From contig OW121853.1 of NCBI GenBank assembly GCA_933228895.1, positions 78,352,645 to 78,416,644 of the forward strand: 64,000 nucleotides of DNA. Direction: 5' to 3'. Below are positions 1-10,989 of this stretch, one piece after another. The position numbers and the translations under genes are program-made. Source of the DNA: Platycnemis pennipes (Eukaryota; Arthropoda; Insecta; Odonata; Platycnemididae). The notes under the pieces are model-generated. The model was not told where the DNA came from. It saw only the letters and a program-made list of their open reading frames with translations, and made no database searches. How positions within the stretch are numbered: the stretch's first letter is position 1; the number at the start of each line of letters is the position of its first letter.

Positions 1-1299
1 TTTATTACAAGAGAACGAAGGAAGTATTCTGATTTGTAGAATGGAATATTGCAGGGGATGACACTCTAGGAAATGTACAGTAGCGTAGGGACACTCCATT
101 AAAACCCAAACTGATAGAAAAAATAACATGCATGAAAAAATAATTTAATGCTTACGGCGTGGCGCACCTCCTCTGTACATCGAATATGTACAGCATTGCA
201 AAAAACGATGCTAGGAAACACGGCGCAAGGCGACAAACAAATATTTTATTGGATAATGCTGCCCTAAATTCCCCCCATTATCTTTATACATAATCATAGT
301 AAAGTAGTACTCAATATAAACTTATGAAACCACAGGAAATATTCACATATATAAGAAGGTAAATATCAGAATACTGTTGAAATAAAGCACCAAGGTCTGA
401 ATTTGTGAAAGGTGACGGTCAGTAATACGTTTAAGTTAACATACCGATATTTGAAGCCACAATTAAGGGTGAAGGTCGCTCGTGACACGGTAGAAGAAAG
501 TGGATATGAGTTTCACATACCTGAAAAAAGAAGAGAAAATATGAGTTAAGTAGATGACTTTTTTCATGTTTAATATTTAAAAAATAGTAACCTTGAATAT
601 TTCTAAGGTAAAATTTTTTACAAAGCAAAGATTTTTTTAATACTCAAACAAGTAACGACGCGAAGTTCACTTATTGCAACACGATATTAGTTACACATAT
701 ATGAAACTAATGCGCAAAACGAGAAATACACAAACTCAATAATCTGGTTTTTAGTTCAGATCAAACGAAGCAAAAAACTCTATTACATAATTATTTTGAA
801 AGAGTTAAAAAAGAAAGAAAAAAGTATAGAAAGTCTTCATAAAAAATATCACATTACTCGTCATATAATACAACTATTCCGGAGCGCTTAATAATAGGTT
901 TAGCAAAATGATATTCATATCCCGAATAGCTTTCATATTATGCGTAACCACATGAAAGGGAGAGGCCCTGAGCTGAGAACAAAAGACAAACCCGGAGGGC
1001 TTCGTTATGCGTAATTGCAATGATACATCCGTTGGCAAATGGAAAGCAAATACGCAGCATTGTTTCCTGCAGTTCCCAGAATCGCGACTTCTAGCTCAGT
1101 GTATAATTTCCTGCCACAGGCTTTCACGTATTTTGGAGAAAGCTTGATTTGTCCAAACAATTGAAAACGAATAAGTCAAGATAGCCGTAACAGATGTACT
1201 TTTATTCGCTGACAAGTCTACCGATAGCTAGGGTCATTTGCAGCCTAAGATGGATAAATGGATAGGGAAACACAGTGTCAGAATAACCTACTTTTAACG
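1..1299. other. unannotated AT-rich stretch
   Basis: I see no gene here. The DNA is AT-rich with short frames only, the longest being a 65-codon frame at 431-628 on the minus strand that resembles nothing I know. I see no repeat shared with the rest of the window, no tRNA-like boxes and no long inverted repeat. It may be intergenic or intronic. Confidence 0.5.
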
Positions 1300-1366
1300 A
1301 AAGCCGCCGAGGAGCCCATTGGTTTAACGTCCCATCCGACGGACGGAGCACCTACTGAACTCGAAG
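1300..1366 (-). mobile_element. SINE-A body fragment
   Basis: The sequence reads, on the minus strand, as the conserved SINE-A body: a 'GTCCGTCGGATGGGACGTTAA' type core followed by the 'cctcggcggc' region. The same core recurs at about 15 places in the window (for example 32.6, 33.3, 35.1 and 57.0 kb). The tRNA-like head is not joined to this piece. Confidence 0.75.
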
Positions 1367-1539
1367 GCAAGAAAAGGGAGTTTTTCTTGTCGTCTCGAGC
1401 ATAAGATTCCCCGGATGAAAGAAAACTCACGTGAAAACAATGAGTGAGGCTGTAATGAGTAATTCAAACACACTAAATTTGCGAAAAATTCGAGTTTGAT
1501 CCACGTGACTTCTTGGTTACCTCTTCGAGATAATCCCGA

Positions 1540-1622
1540 CCCCTTCCCCCTGGATTAGAACCCAGACCTTTGAAATAGGAAACCAGTATTCTCTCTATCA
1601 CATCAACCTGATTCCAAGATGG
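1540..1622 (-). mobile_element. tRNA-like SINE head
   Basis: On the minus strand there is an A-box-like GATGTGATAGAG and, about 35 bases on, a B-box-like GGTTCTAATCC. These are the two internal RNA polymerase III promoter boxes of tRNA-derived SINEs. The acceptor and anticodon stems do not pair as in a tRNA, so this is a SINE head and not a functional tRNA gene. Confidence 0.45.
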
Positions 1623-1625
1623 TTG

Positions 1626-3335
1626 CTTACCTTTTCGAAACCTAAAATTCATAAAATCACATACCTAACTACCTTTCACGAACGATCTCTACATCCAGCA
1701 ATATAAGGCACCGGAAAGCTGGAATCCCCCGATATCGAAATGGGCCCGCAGATATACAAGGGGGGATCGCGAGCACTCAAATATTCATTCCACCGCAGGA
1801 AGAGATTCAAGTTTCCATTTGGAAGCTGGAAACTCGCAAAACACAAACATATGCACGGAATGGAGCCTAAATAAATACCTCCTCTTCCTCCTCCTCTACC
1901 CCCAGTGGGTATTCAGCATCGGAGATTTCAAAAATAGTTTTCCCGAATCGTACGTTATGCACACATACCGGGGAAGAACTTTCTTTAATGGCAAGGAGGA
2001 ACAAGTTTTTGTCCCACGACACTCGCGTAGGTCTTCCCCGCCAGTATTTCACTTCAAGGAAGTTTCTCGAGGGTGCCTTCCCAAGGATTCAGTGCGCATT
2101 TCGGCGAGACTGCACCGAGGACCCCTTCACCTCCATAAATTCACGTCTGCGCACGGGGAAGGGGGTGGGAAAGAGACACCAAAAAAAACCACCGAATGAA
2201 TACATCGGCCAGGAACTTATCCAGATTAAATTCCCTTCCATCGCACACCCCCAACCCCCTTCCCCGCGTAAGAAAACTCTTGAGAATCTAGGTCAAAACC
2301 ATTTTCTTCCAGAGAGAGAGAGAGAAAAAGACGTCCCATACCCATCCTCGCGGTGCGACAGCAATAAGGATAAAGGAGAATAACAACCATCCATTCGATG
2401 GAGCGCTAGAAATGAAGTGTGCTCTCGTGGGCGCTCACTGCTTTGGACGAGGGGGATTAAAAAACAAACAAACGCGAAACTGCATGCGGGAGAATGAGTC
2501 CGCCAGGGTTCTCTTTTAGGTCCTCCTCCACCTCCTTCCCGTGTTCGCTCGTTTATTCATGTTGCGCTGAGAGCATTCAGGTGTGCATTACATGCAGCAT
2601 GAGCCCATGCATTAAAAGCGATCATTAATGCTCGTACCCGGAAAGTACAAGATGGGTGGCGCGGCGGGGGGGCCTCGAAGGTTTCGTTAAAATCAAGGAG
2701 TGCTTGAGGAAAGACACACGCGCACGGCTTCGGGATAGATAGAAAAAATCATTCGCGATGCAATAAGAATGTAATAAACGTTCCTTCCGAGCGATGTGAT
2801 GCTTCAGATGCCGCGCAACTGGAAACGTAACGAATGACGACCCCAGCTGCGGGCACCGGGGCGCATACGCTGTGCATTCGGCGGGGCGGTGCAGTATGCA
2901 TTATGCAACGAGTGGGACCTCCAGTTGCACTTACTCACGTGCATTCTCCACCGTGCGAATCTAGTTCCCGGATTGACCCGCGCGAATATCCTTATCCACG
3001 CGAAAGCGTTCCATCCACATTAAATTAACAAGGGTTCACTTCACGCAACAAAGAACAGATAACACAATAATTATAATTATTCACGTAAAAATGATGGAGT
3101 GAAGAAGGCTAAAAATGATAGCATGATGCAGAGTAAAACGAAAGAGCAAGCATTAAAGACGGTAAAAGAGAAAAGGAAGATCAAGTATTATTAGCACGGT
3201 CGGAAAATGAGAAGAAAAAACAAGTAGATGTCGTTGTGAACGTTGATGCAATGCCGAAGAAGGTTTCAGAGCACAATCGGGCCATAGTAATATAAGCAAT
3301 ATTTTACCAAACGAAACAAAAATAACAGTTATTAG
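1626..3335. other. unannotated stretch with GA-rich and GC-rich patches
   Basis: No gene can be supported. Overlapping frames at 1819-2199 and 1988-2383 are in different phases, lack known motifs and coincide with low-complexity CT/GA sequence, including a (GA)n run near 2311-2326. The part at 2480-2960 is CpG-richer than its surroundings. The part at 3080-3330 is A-rich and could hold more decayed LINE sequence, which I cannot show. Confidence 0.45.
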
Positions 3336-3339
3336 AACG

Positions 3340-3480
3340 ACTCACAAAAATTAATGTGTTGATGAGGAAGGAGAGGTTGGAGGAGAGTTAGCTGGATTGA
3401 GAGAAAGACAAATACGGAAGTGGAAAGAGACGAAGTGAAGAGAGAACGGTCTAATAAAAATTAGAAGAAGGAAATAAAAT
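3340..3480 (+). pseudogene. LINE-B reverse transcriptase relic
   Basis: Read from 3372, the plus strand encodes WRRVSWIERKTNTEV. This matches the pattern 'WRRM..I.W.(D/E)R.TNEEVL' found near the C-terminus of many insect endonuclease-reverse transcriptase LINEs and seen again at 7.75 kb and 46.65 kb in this window. The frame is broken soon after. It is an old, non-functional fragment, and the exact clade (RTE-like or other) is not resolved. Confidence 0.5.
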
Positions 3481-4099
3481 TGAGTGAAAAAAATCAACTG
3501 ATTAAGCCAGTCTAGTGGTACCTACACACCGATCACAACAATAAAATAAAAAACAGAAATTTCCACTCAATTTCTTTAAAAGATCAAACAAGCGTATCAC
3601 CCACATACCACCAATATATTTTATAGTGGCATCCAATTCATGCGTTAAATAAATTTAGCGAAAAGTACTAAGCTAGCTTTTCTATATTCCTTAAACTTCA
3701 AAATATAGACATCATTAAGAAGGAAAAGAGAAGCGTCAAGTGTCTGCATAGGGTGCTAAATGAACTGGGCACCAACCTAGTAATACACAAGATAATGCAG
3801 CTGAGAGACGGACATGGTTCGCAAATTTCCTGGCATCCGGACCTCCTAAACGTGAATTGCTTCCCCTTTCACCATTAAAGCCAGGCGGGATGCTGTTACA
3901 CGCCACGCTACGTAGTTGGGTTAGAGAGAGGTTTGTAACAGACAAATTCACGCATAGCAGCATCTCACTCCTACGGAATCATTTTCCTCCCGGAAACTCC
4001 GAACTTTGCCCTCGGAAAATGAATTTCATCGACACCCTAGATTAGCACCCCGGTCAACCGTACACACTCCCCTAAACCCTCCCCCAAAATTCTCCCGAT

Positions 4100-4100
<1 letters not shown>
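3481..4100. other. unannotated stretch
   Basis: No repeat or gene is recognised. Frames at 3736-3963 and 3857-4045 are shadows of each other on opposite strands and have no known motif. Confidence 0.45.

Positions 4101-4133
<33 letters not shown>
4101..4133 (+). repeat. poly(C) tract, 33 bases
   Basis: An uninterrupted run of 33 C residues lies between 'cgatt' and 'acttgcg'. It produces the spurious poly-Pro and poly-Gly frames around it. The G-rich complement could form G-quadruplexes, and the length of such runs is often unreliable in assemblies. Confidence 0.95.
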
Positions 4134-4870
4134 ACTTGCGATTCAAACATCGGGGCAGACGCGGTCCATTCGAAGCAGAAGGTACGAGAGGAAAAAGCAA
4201 AGTGTTCGAGAGAGAGAGAAGGACAGGAAAAGGAGCGACAAAACGCAGACGGCAAAGCGCTCAGAAGAGAGATAGAGTGTAAACGGGTGGAGGCTTTAAT
4301 AAAGAGGACAAAGAGAGAGGAGGGAGGAGGAAGATATGGAGATATGGTGCCGCGAACCCGTCCGCACCGCAGGGAAGCTTATAACGTTCGCGACGCCTAG
4401 AAATTGGACAATGCACTCAACTGTTCCGACTCTCTGCTCTCCCCCCCGGCCCTTCGCCCGGGGCGAGGGCATTACGAGGAGAGGAGGGCGGGGAAGGAGA
4501 AAAGTGGAAGGGCTGTAATGGAAGACAAAGAGTGCCATGCAAAACCCGGAGCTCACGGCGACGTCATAGGAAGCGGTTGGAGTCGCTGGAGGAGAAAGAG
4601 AGAGAGATATCCCGGCAAGCCGTTGGCGCCATGCGCTCGACGACAGTACGTGTGTGCGCCTGCGTGTGTTCTCACAAGCGGCGTCGTGCGTGTCTGGTCG
4701 GACGTGAGTGGAGGCATTCACTCGCAGGCATGTGCGTACGCATAAACGTCGGACCTTCGAGGTGAATCCTGCAGAGGGCCAGATTAAAGGCTGCGACGCG
4801 AAAATAAACATCTCGCTTGAGGGGATCTGGTTGATGTTGTGGACAGAGTACACACCCGAGCTTTCCATCA
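4134..4870. other. GA-rich then CpG-rich stretch, no gene
   Basis: The stretch 4170-4340 is strongly purine-rich (GAGAGA runs), followed by a GC-rich, CpG-containing part to about 4790. A 191-codon frame on the minus strand (4296-4871) and several overlapping plus-strand frames exist, but open frames are expected by chance in such composition and none shows a domain. A CpG islet or promoter-like region is possible but unproven. Confidence 0.45.
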
Positions 4871-4879
4871 CGAAGGCCC

Positions 4880-5060
4880 GGGTACGAAATCTGGGAGGGA
4901 CGGACTCTTTCGGTGGTAAACCGGTCTCAGCTGGAAAAGCACTTCAAGTTCAGTACTCCGTCCGTCGGAAGGGACGCAAAGCCGCGGTTCCCCTAGATGC
5001 ATTTCATTAAGATCAAGCTGATTCCGACGACGAAGTTCTCTCCATGCTCCCCATGAGGCA
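4880..5060 (+). mobile_element. SINE-A copy, partly degraded
   Basis: The plus strand carries 'gcacttcaagttcagtact', then the 'ccgtccgtcggaagggacg' core, then 'aagctgattccgacgacg', the order of the SINE-A body seen in the better copies at 33.2 and 35.0 kb. The tRNA-like head is not clear. The minus-strand frame over it is a shadow. Confidence 0.75.
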
Positions 5061-6055
5061 GTGTCAGGTGTGACTCTCGTCATTCAAAAAATTATCCCAT
5101 ACATAGGTATGTATATACCCATACCCCACGCGCTTATATGTCCTTCTATTCAAACTCAAAGAAGGCTCCGGATGAACCTTGGATACTAACCGCTAATTGC
5201 CACAAATAATAACCCAGGAGGCTGCATGGTTTCCTAAATCAGCTCAAGAAACTCAATTTTATCCTTTATTTTCTCAGCAAAGACCATCCTTTCCTCTCCT
5301 TCAATCCCAATTCCAAATATTCTTCCTTACATGACGGCATTTATTATCGCATTATCTCTAATCGCTATCTCAATCACTCATCTATCTAAATCTTTCAAAT
5401 ATCTTCCACCAATCCTCGTCTTTTCCTACCGGCCCTGATGACAGGAAAGAAAAACTCTTCCACCAGACTTAAACTTTTTTCCCAAATCTTTTCCTTCCCT
5501 CTCCTCATTGCAGTCATTATTCTTCCATCCATCACGGTCTTCTACCTTCCAGTAACTCAGATAACCTCCTGCAGTCATGCTATTGTATCCTAATTCCATC
5601 CAACAGCATATCTCCATCCGTTACCATCGTCGTTCTACGTTCCAAATCCATCCGTTACCAGTTCGAAAATATTGAGTAGTGGTAAAGAGGGAAGGGGTAC
5701 GAAGTCGACCGACAGCTACTTCTTTAATCATTGACTCATGATCATTTTTGCCACTTATGACAAGCCGACCATAGCTTGGTTTCCTATTTGTCAGGTCAAA
5801 ATTCGCTAACGTTAAAAGTCTTCGCGGAAACGGAAGACTAAATTGCAGGTAGCCTAGGAGGTTATAAAACCATACACATACATATTCCTAATGGAGGATT
5901 GTAATGTTGAAGCCGTTATCAAGTTTCTAGCCATAAAAACAATGAATCATTCCAACAAACCAATGGAAATTTCTTGGGCAAGGCTAGAGGTTTTAATTCT
6001 GTTCTTATACATCATTTATCTGGTTCTCGAAATCAAGCCCTGTTCCATCAATACA
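5061..6055. other. unannotated stretch, pyrimidine-rich in part
   Basis: The part at 5270-5640 is CT-rich on the plus strand, like the antisense of decayed LINE coding DNA elsewhere in the window, but I could not find a diagnostic RT motif. The part at 5690-5880 has the phrase 'cgaccgacagctac', also found at 13.6 kb, which hints at a further small repeat. No gene is supported. Confidence 0.4.
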
Positions 6056-6120
6056 ACTCATCTATATGACGCCCTGAAAACTGTCACAAGAGCGTGTGGC
6101 AGGGAGAGGAAGGTCACCAG
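6056..6120 (-). mobile_element. LINE-A 3' tail, decayed
   Basis: The piece matches the LINE-A terminal hairpin region in antisense: a degenerate 'tctacatgataccctgcaagcc' part, then 'gcgtgtggcagggagaggaaggtcacc'. Several substitutions separate it from the consensus I infer from cleaner copies such as 42255-42330. Confidence 0.65.
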
Positions 6121-6271
6121 ACTTGAAAATGCCTTTAACTGAAAAATAAGGACTTTAAGCTTAAAAAGAATGAACGAAAAACTTTGGGAAATATTTACGC
6201 AGTGGATTCGTGATTGTAATTACATTTTGTTTGCCATGTAGTCCTGGACTGTGCGAGGGAAAAAGGAATTT

Positions 6272-6325
6272 TATACTACCTTGCGGGTATACACAAGAAG
6301 GTGTGGTAGGGGATGATAGGTCACC
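6272..6325 (-). mobile_element. second decayed LINE-A 3' tail
   Basis: It contains 'accttgcgggtatacacaag', 'ggtgtggtaggggatgatagg' and 'tcacc', again the antisense of the LINE-A hairpin end, about 205 bases after the copy at 6056. Both are in the same orientation, so this is either two insertions or a small duplication. Confidence 0.55.
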
Positions 6326-6460
6326 AGCCGTGAAATTTACATTTTCCTTGAAAAACTGCAAGGTGATAATCAAGTTTCGTATGGAATATTCTTGAAGATA
6401 TACTTTGTCTGCATCATAATCTTGTATTTTACGTGAGTTAAAATGAATTCTTGTATCTCA

Positions 6461-6923
6461 CCTTCCAGCCAGGCACGTAGCCAGAAATTTACTTGGGAGG
6501 GGGGGGGGGGGGAAGACTAAGTCTACAGCAGCGTAACTTGAAACAAATTAGGTAGCCTTGCCCGTTCGGTGCCGGCATGTTACAAATCTCTTCCCTTCCC
6601 TTCAATGCTTGGTATATACTTTCACACTGCCCATTCTTATCTCTTCTCACTGGTTAAGTTCACTACTTACGTTGTTATGCAGCAGTTATTTTGACTGGCC
6701 CCAGAAGAGAAGTTCAACGCATACATACATATCAGATTGAAAAGAACAATTATTAACCACACACATGCATCAAACTAGTGATCACATTTCAAGACACTTA
6801 ACACTTGAATTATATGCAGTGTAATCCGGATTATCATGCCCAGTTAAAATCAATACAACAAAATTACTTGGAAAATATACCGGGGGGGCTGAAGCCCCCC
6901 CTGGCTACGTGCCTCCTTCCGGC
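6461..6923. mobile_element. MULE-like non-autonomous inverted-repeat element with probable 9-bp target duplication
   Basis: A perfect 14-bp terminal inverted repeat, AGGCACGTAGCCAG at 6471-6484 and CTGGCTACGTGCCT at 6901-6914, encloses about 440 bases with a G-run near the left end (6499-6512) and a GGGGGGGCTGAAGCCCCCCC hairpin near the right end. The flanks read ccttccagc (6461-6469) and ccttccggc (6915-6923), a likely 9-bp target-site duplication with one mismatch. A 9-bp duplication is typical of Mutator-like elements. No transposase is encoded. Confidence 0.65.
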
Positions 6924-7654
6924 AGTTAGCCTCTCTCTTAACTTTTCACTTCAGTCGGCACTGTGGATGTAGCGTGTAGGGCATAAGTGTCTGAATTGCC
7001 GATGAGGCACGTGACCAAGATAATTTCCTAAGTTACGTTCCGTAATAGGGACGCAGGCTCTGCAGAGAGGCTCGTCTGCTCACATCTCAGAGGCAGAGGG
7101 AGAGAGCAAACCGCTAGGACTCCCAACGAAGGAGATAAGGGGGTCCAAAGCTGTAGGCACAACACCCACCAGAGACGCTCTTCGGAGAGGAGATAGCACG
7201 TGCCCAAGGCTGGCTCATTTCGTGAACTCCGGGGTGCCCGAGAGAGAGAGGGTTGAATCGAGGAGGAACGGAAAAGGAAGCGAAAAAAAGGAATGTATCC
7301 ACGCGGGAGGAGAGACTGGAGATCTCTCCTCAGCATCCCCAAGGAGGAGCTGCGAAGTCAGTTTCGCACAGGCGGCGTCGGTGCTCTGGATATAACACGA
7401 AAAAAATCTACGTCCCTAATGCGATCTCCCCTCGCATAGGAGTGCATACACTGTTCCCTAACGTCATAGGAATACGAGGAAAAAGCCATCATCTTCCTGC
7501 GCAAGGAAGATGAGCACTTCCGACGAGGAGGAAAAAAATATGGAACACGGAAAATGCACTCCTATTATGATGGTGGGACGACTGCTGCAGAGGCGGGCAT
7601 CTAATTCTGGGGAACGCTCTTATTTGACTCATGAGGGAAGCATTTCCATTGACC
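6924..7654. other. unannotated stretch
   Basis: No gene is supported. The part at 7030-7390 is GC-rich and carries overlapping frames on both strands (7028-7342 minus, 7253-7513 plus) with no known motif. A short inverted repeat 'catcttcctgcgcaaggaagatg' lies at 7490-7512. Confidence 0.45.
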
Positions 7655-7850
7655 GTAAAAAGTGGCTTGAGAATGATATTATATAGCACACAAATATGGA
7701 CTTAGATGAAAGGGTATGGAAAGAGACGGTCGACTTTTTAAGGCGGGCGTGGAGAGGGATGGAAAAGATAAGGTGGGTAGAAAGGAAGACGAACGAGGAA
7801 GTGTGAGGAATAATAGGAGAGGAAAGTAAATTGATTTGTAGAGTAAGGGG
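7655..7850 (+). pseudogene. LINE-B reverse transcriptase C-terminal relic
   Basis: The plus strand near 7740-7800 encodes WRGMEKIRWVERKTNEEV followed by a stop and GIIGEESKLICRV. This fits the conserved 'WRRMEKI.W.(D/E)R.TNEEVL' segment of the insect LINE RT C-terminal region. A frameshift just upstream joins a WT..KG-like part that fits the preceding 'ETWTL.K.ERRRLEAFEMW' segment of the family. It is dead sequence directly before the MITE-A array. Confidence 0.6.
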
Positions 7851-7877
7851 CGTTTTGTAGATTTGAAACACTTGAAA

Positions 7878-8367
7878 GAAAGGCGGCGTATACTCGGAAC
7901 CGAATTCGCTATTTTGTACACGAAATCGTTAGATGGAAACGAAAAATGAATTTTAGTGTTTTCTAAACTAAAAGTTTAGAAAAAAAAATAGTCTTCTAAC
8001 CAGAACCAATCACTCATAAATCAAAGATTAAAATTAGCAGAAGGTGACGCCCATCGAACGAGCTATGTTGAGGATTACTACGTCATCCGTCTCCCGTCCT
8101 TGACTGTTTTGAGGGAAAGGGAGGGGAGTGGAGGTGGGGGCGGAAGGTTTGCTCGCACTGATCATGTCGCAACCACTTCCATTGGCAGAGTCAACTGTAT
8201 GTCCCCTATTATGATAAAGCGAAGGAGCTTCGCGGTCTCAGCTGTGATTGAACTAAGTGGATGACGTACTAGTCTTTGCATTTCCACTTTTCCAAAAGGG
8301 TTTAAAACATCAGTCCTTCACAGCTTAATACTCGAAAACTAATTGACAGATCGAAGAATGGGAAATG
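7878..8367 (+). mobile_element. MITE-A copy, diverged
   Basis: From 'ggcgtatactcggaaccgaattcgc' to 'gatcgaagaatgggaaa' this matches the full MITE-A copy at 50337-50877 over most of its length but lacks the right terminal inverted repeat. An AT-rich insertion, 'tttctaaactaaaagtttagaaa', itself a palindrome, lies near 7960-7983. The next MITE-A copy starts immediately after it. Confidence 0.75.
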
Positions 8368-8500
8368 GGGGCGTTTACTCGGAAACGAAATCGCAATTTT
8401 ATACACGAAATTGTTAATTGGAATCGAAAAACTAATTTTAGTGAAAAAATTAATCTTCTAACCACAACCATTCACCAATAAATCAAAAATAAAAATAAGC
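8366..8500 (+). mobile_element. MITE-A left-end fragment
   Basis: It begins with the left terminus 'atgggggcgtttactcggaaa' and continues about 130 bases as in other copies up to 'aaaataagc', then stops at the junction with a LINE-A copy. It lies head-to-tail with the preceding MITE-A copy. Confidence 0.8.
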
Positions 8501-8990
8501 TAATGTTTAATAGAAGAACAGGATGGGAATTACTATCAGAACGCAGGTTAAAATTTAGGTTAAACCTTTTGTAAATTCGAAACCGATTTGTTCACAGATG
8601 AGGTTAGATATATAGGTATAAGAACCCCAGCGTATTATGCTAGGTTTGATCAGGTTGACAAGATTAGAGAGATAGATTGTCGTACCGATAGATTTAAAAT
8701 GTAATTTTTCCCGCGTACCATAAGAGAGAACAATAGGCAGCGTAGCAAAGGGATAGGTAGGTGAAATATAGTAATGTAGTTTGTAGTGCATGATGCACGT
8801 AATAACAACCAATAATCCCTTTCTTATTTCGTAGATATTAACCATCTAGCTGCATGTGACCCTATTATCTAGCATGTCTAAATTAAATATCCTAGTTGCA
8901 TGTCAATAGTGCATGTCTGGTTATCTTCTCCCCCAGCCACACACCCTCGTGGTGGCTCGTAGGGTATTACGTAGATGTACATGTAGATGA
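8501..8990 (+). mobile_element. LINE-A 3' end, 5'-truncated
   Basis: The first 200 bases encode, with stops and frameshifts, the RT C-terminus: RTPAYYARFDQVDKIREID, then CRTDRFKM, then FPRTIRENNRQRSKGIG. A roughly 220-base 3' untranslated part follows, then the hairpin end (ccagccacacaccctcgtgg...) and the 'gtagatgtacatgtagatga' tail. The family is a non-LTR retrotransposon, with Jockey/CR1-type RT C-terminus likely. The copy is inactive and interrupts MITE-A sequence at its 5' junction. Confidence 0.85.
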
Positions 8991-9675
8991 AAGAGAATCG
9001 CAAGGGGAAAATAAGCATAACGTACCAAGTAAATCATGAGCGCCAAATGGAATACTAAAAAAGCAATAAACCCAAATCCTATGTTTTTGTCATAGAGAGA
9101 TTTCATATAATTTCCTAAATGAAAACTGAAGATCGCCTTTGTTCGCCATCGTGACACTTATGGGTATCAAACCACTTATAGAGGTCAAACTAAATGCATA
9201 GTGAGTAGTATTAATTAGCGGACAGACATATGTGAAAGAACGCCTCGGCTTTCCATCCGTGAAACTAAATTATTCCTTTGGAGAATGTCCCACGAAAAAT
9301 TCCCAGCCTATCTAACTGAAAAGAAGCAATCACGAAGCAATTCAATGAAATAAATTTCCATGTTTTCACACTCAGTACTTCGTACATTAAATAAATAGTG
9401 CGAACATACGCATCGCATTTTAAGTGAACAAGGTTGAGAATGCGAAAATGGAGTACATCACTTCATCGAAGGAATGTTAGAAGTTTTTCCTCCACGACGA
9501 ACTTATCGATGCCGACAAACATCGTACATTAAAACCACCCAGTAAAAATGGTTTCGTGGATTTCAGCGTAGGAAAAGCATAGAAAAAGGGAATCAGTTGT
9601 GGTTCTTAACGACTGCTAACTGATGTGGAAATGCTTGCGACCTTTACTTAATCTTAATTCTATCGGAAACACAAA
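8991..9675. other. unannotated AT-rich stretch
   Basis: I see no repeat, no RNA gene and no credible reading frame. A 78-codon minus-strand frame at 8921-9157 overlaps the LINE-A tail and is fortuitous. Confidence 0.5.
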
Positions 9676-9677
9676 AA

Positions 9678-9745
9678 TGAGCCCAGGGTGACAAATTCGA
9701 ACCCGTAATCTTCGAGTTGCGAGACCAAGACATTACTGCCTTCTT
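9678..9745 (-). mobile_element. tRNA-like SINE head
   Basis: On the minus strand there is 'taatgtcttggtctcgcaac' followed by a B-box-like GGGTTCGAATTT. Spacing and order fit a tRNA-derived promoter, but the cloverleaf is not complete. The SINE body that should follow is not recognised. Confidence 0.45.
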
Positions 9746-10627
9746 TACACCATTCTGCAAGCAAAAACTAAAAACTTCGGAGGATACTTGTAGATTATAG
9801 ATGATAAAAGCATGAACAGAATTGAAAAACACAGTGAAAAATAATGTAGGTACGCACTCGAAAAGTAGAGTTGAAAATATGATTGACAGAAAATGTTTGG
9901 ATACCTCTACACATCGCGTGAGAAAAAAAATATCTATTACGAACGTCTCTGCAAACAAATACGCTGAGATAATCGAATAACCTTCAGGGGGTCGTTTCAA
10001 ATAATCTATGGCATTGAAGTGAGCCCTTTAAACTATTAACGCGTAAACATAGGAAATAACAAAACTGATAACACCCACATATTTCAAATTCTGAGCACAT
10101 TTCACATATCAAAGGTACAGAGTTTTCCCCAATACCCAATTTTCGTAACCTTGGTGACGCTAAAGGAAATGTATTCAATTGATGGCTGATAAAAATTAAA
10201 GTTGGAATAATATTTACGGAATTATGATTGATATTTTCACCCTTTTTTCCCTAACCGCCCGTCCTTCCCACGACGAAAGGGAACAAACACTATTGTTACG
10301 TGCGATAACAGCGGAGGGACACGGAATTCCCTGATTGTGAGTCAAATTTCTAACGGAACTATTTTTTTTGGACCGCTCGGCCATTCACGTCACAATCCCG
10401 ATAGAGAAAGGGGTAAAGCGGGCGGAAAAGGGAAAGGGGAGAGAAAGGGACTCGGGTGAAAATCTCCCCAATTTGCGTGACAGACGCTCGGCCAATAGCG
10501 GTCGATTAGAGAGAGGACGAAGAGTGGTCGGTCGTGGGAAGGTGGAGGGTAGGGGGAATTTCCCTTTCTTTTTTACTGGATTTATGGTCATATCATTGGG
10601 AGCTACGCGGCCATTTGAACCGTCATG
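9746..10627. other. unannotated stretch
   Basis: No gene is supported. A 118-codon minus-strand frame (9644-10000) has no recognised motif. The part at 10370-10560 is GC- and purine-rich with mirror-image frames on both strands, typical of composition and not of coding. Confidence 0.45.
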
Positions 10628-10710
10628 ATGATAAACTAGGCGGGACGAGATTCGAACCGAACCGTTAGCTTCGGAAGGGGATAAGAGAGCCGAATCCTTT
10701 CGCTACAAAA
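10628..10710 (-). mobile_element. tRNA-like SINE head
   Basis: The minus strand reads 'gtagcgaaaggattcggctc' and then a B-box-like GGTTCGAATCTCGTCCCGCC. The 'cccgcctagttta' that follows resembles 'cccgcctaagtta' after the head of the SINE at 21296-21613, so the two may be one family. Confidence 0.5.
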
Positions 10711-10989
10711 CACGCGAACGAAGGAAATATTCCCAACGGTAACCCTGGTGGAAACAAATCGAAGGTTAGAATACATTTACCAACATTTATTATATATTTT
10801 TAAAAATTCAGTTTTACAACCAACAGAGTATTCAACGAGTCTTTTAGGTTGTGTGGCAAGTGGTGAATAATAACCAAACATGTACTGCAAAATTGCAGTA
10901 ATAGGTTCAGCACTGCGTAATTAGAGTTATATGCTAATTATCCATTACGAACAAAGTGGAACTAAATGATTGGTTAAAGCAAACTACAG

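Noticed and set aside
2311..2326. (GA)n microsatellite as a functional GAGA site
   Set aside because: GA runs are frequent in the window and there is no promoter evidence nearby.
4296..4871. 191-codon minus-strand open frame
   Set aside because: It lies in GC-rich sequence open in several phases, has no motif and no splice or promoter context.
5426..5617. 63-codon minus-strand frame as a LINE-B piece
   Set aside because: The composition suggests it, but none of the diagnostic RT segments can be read in any phase.
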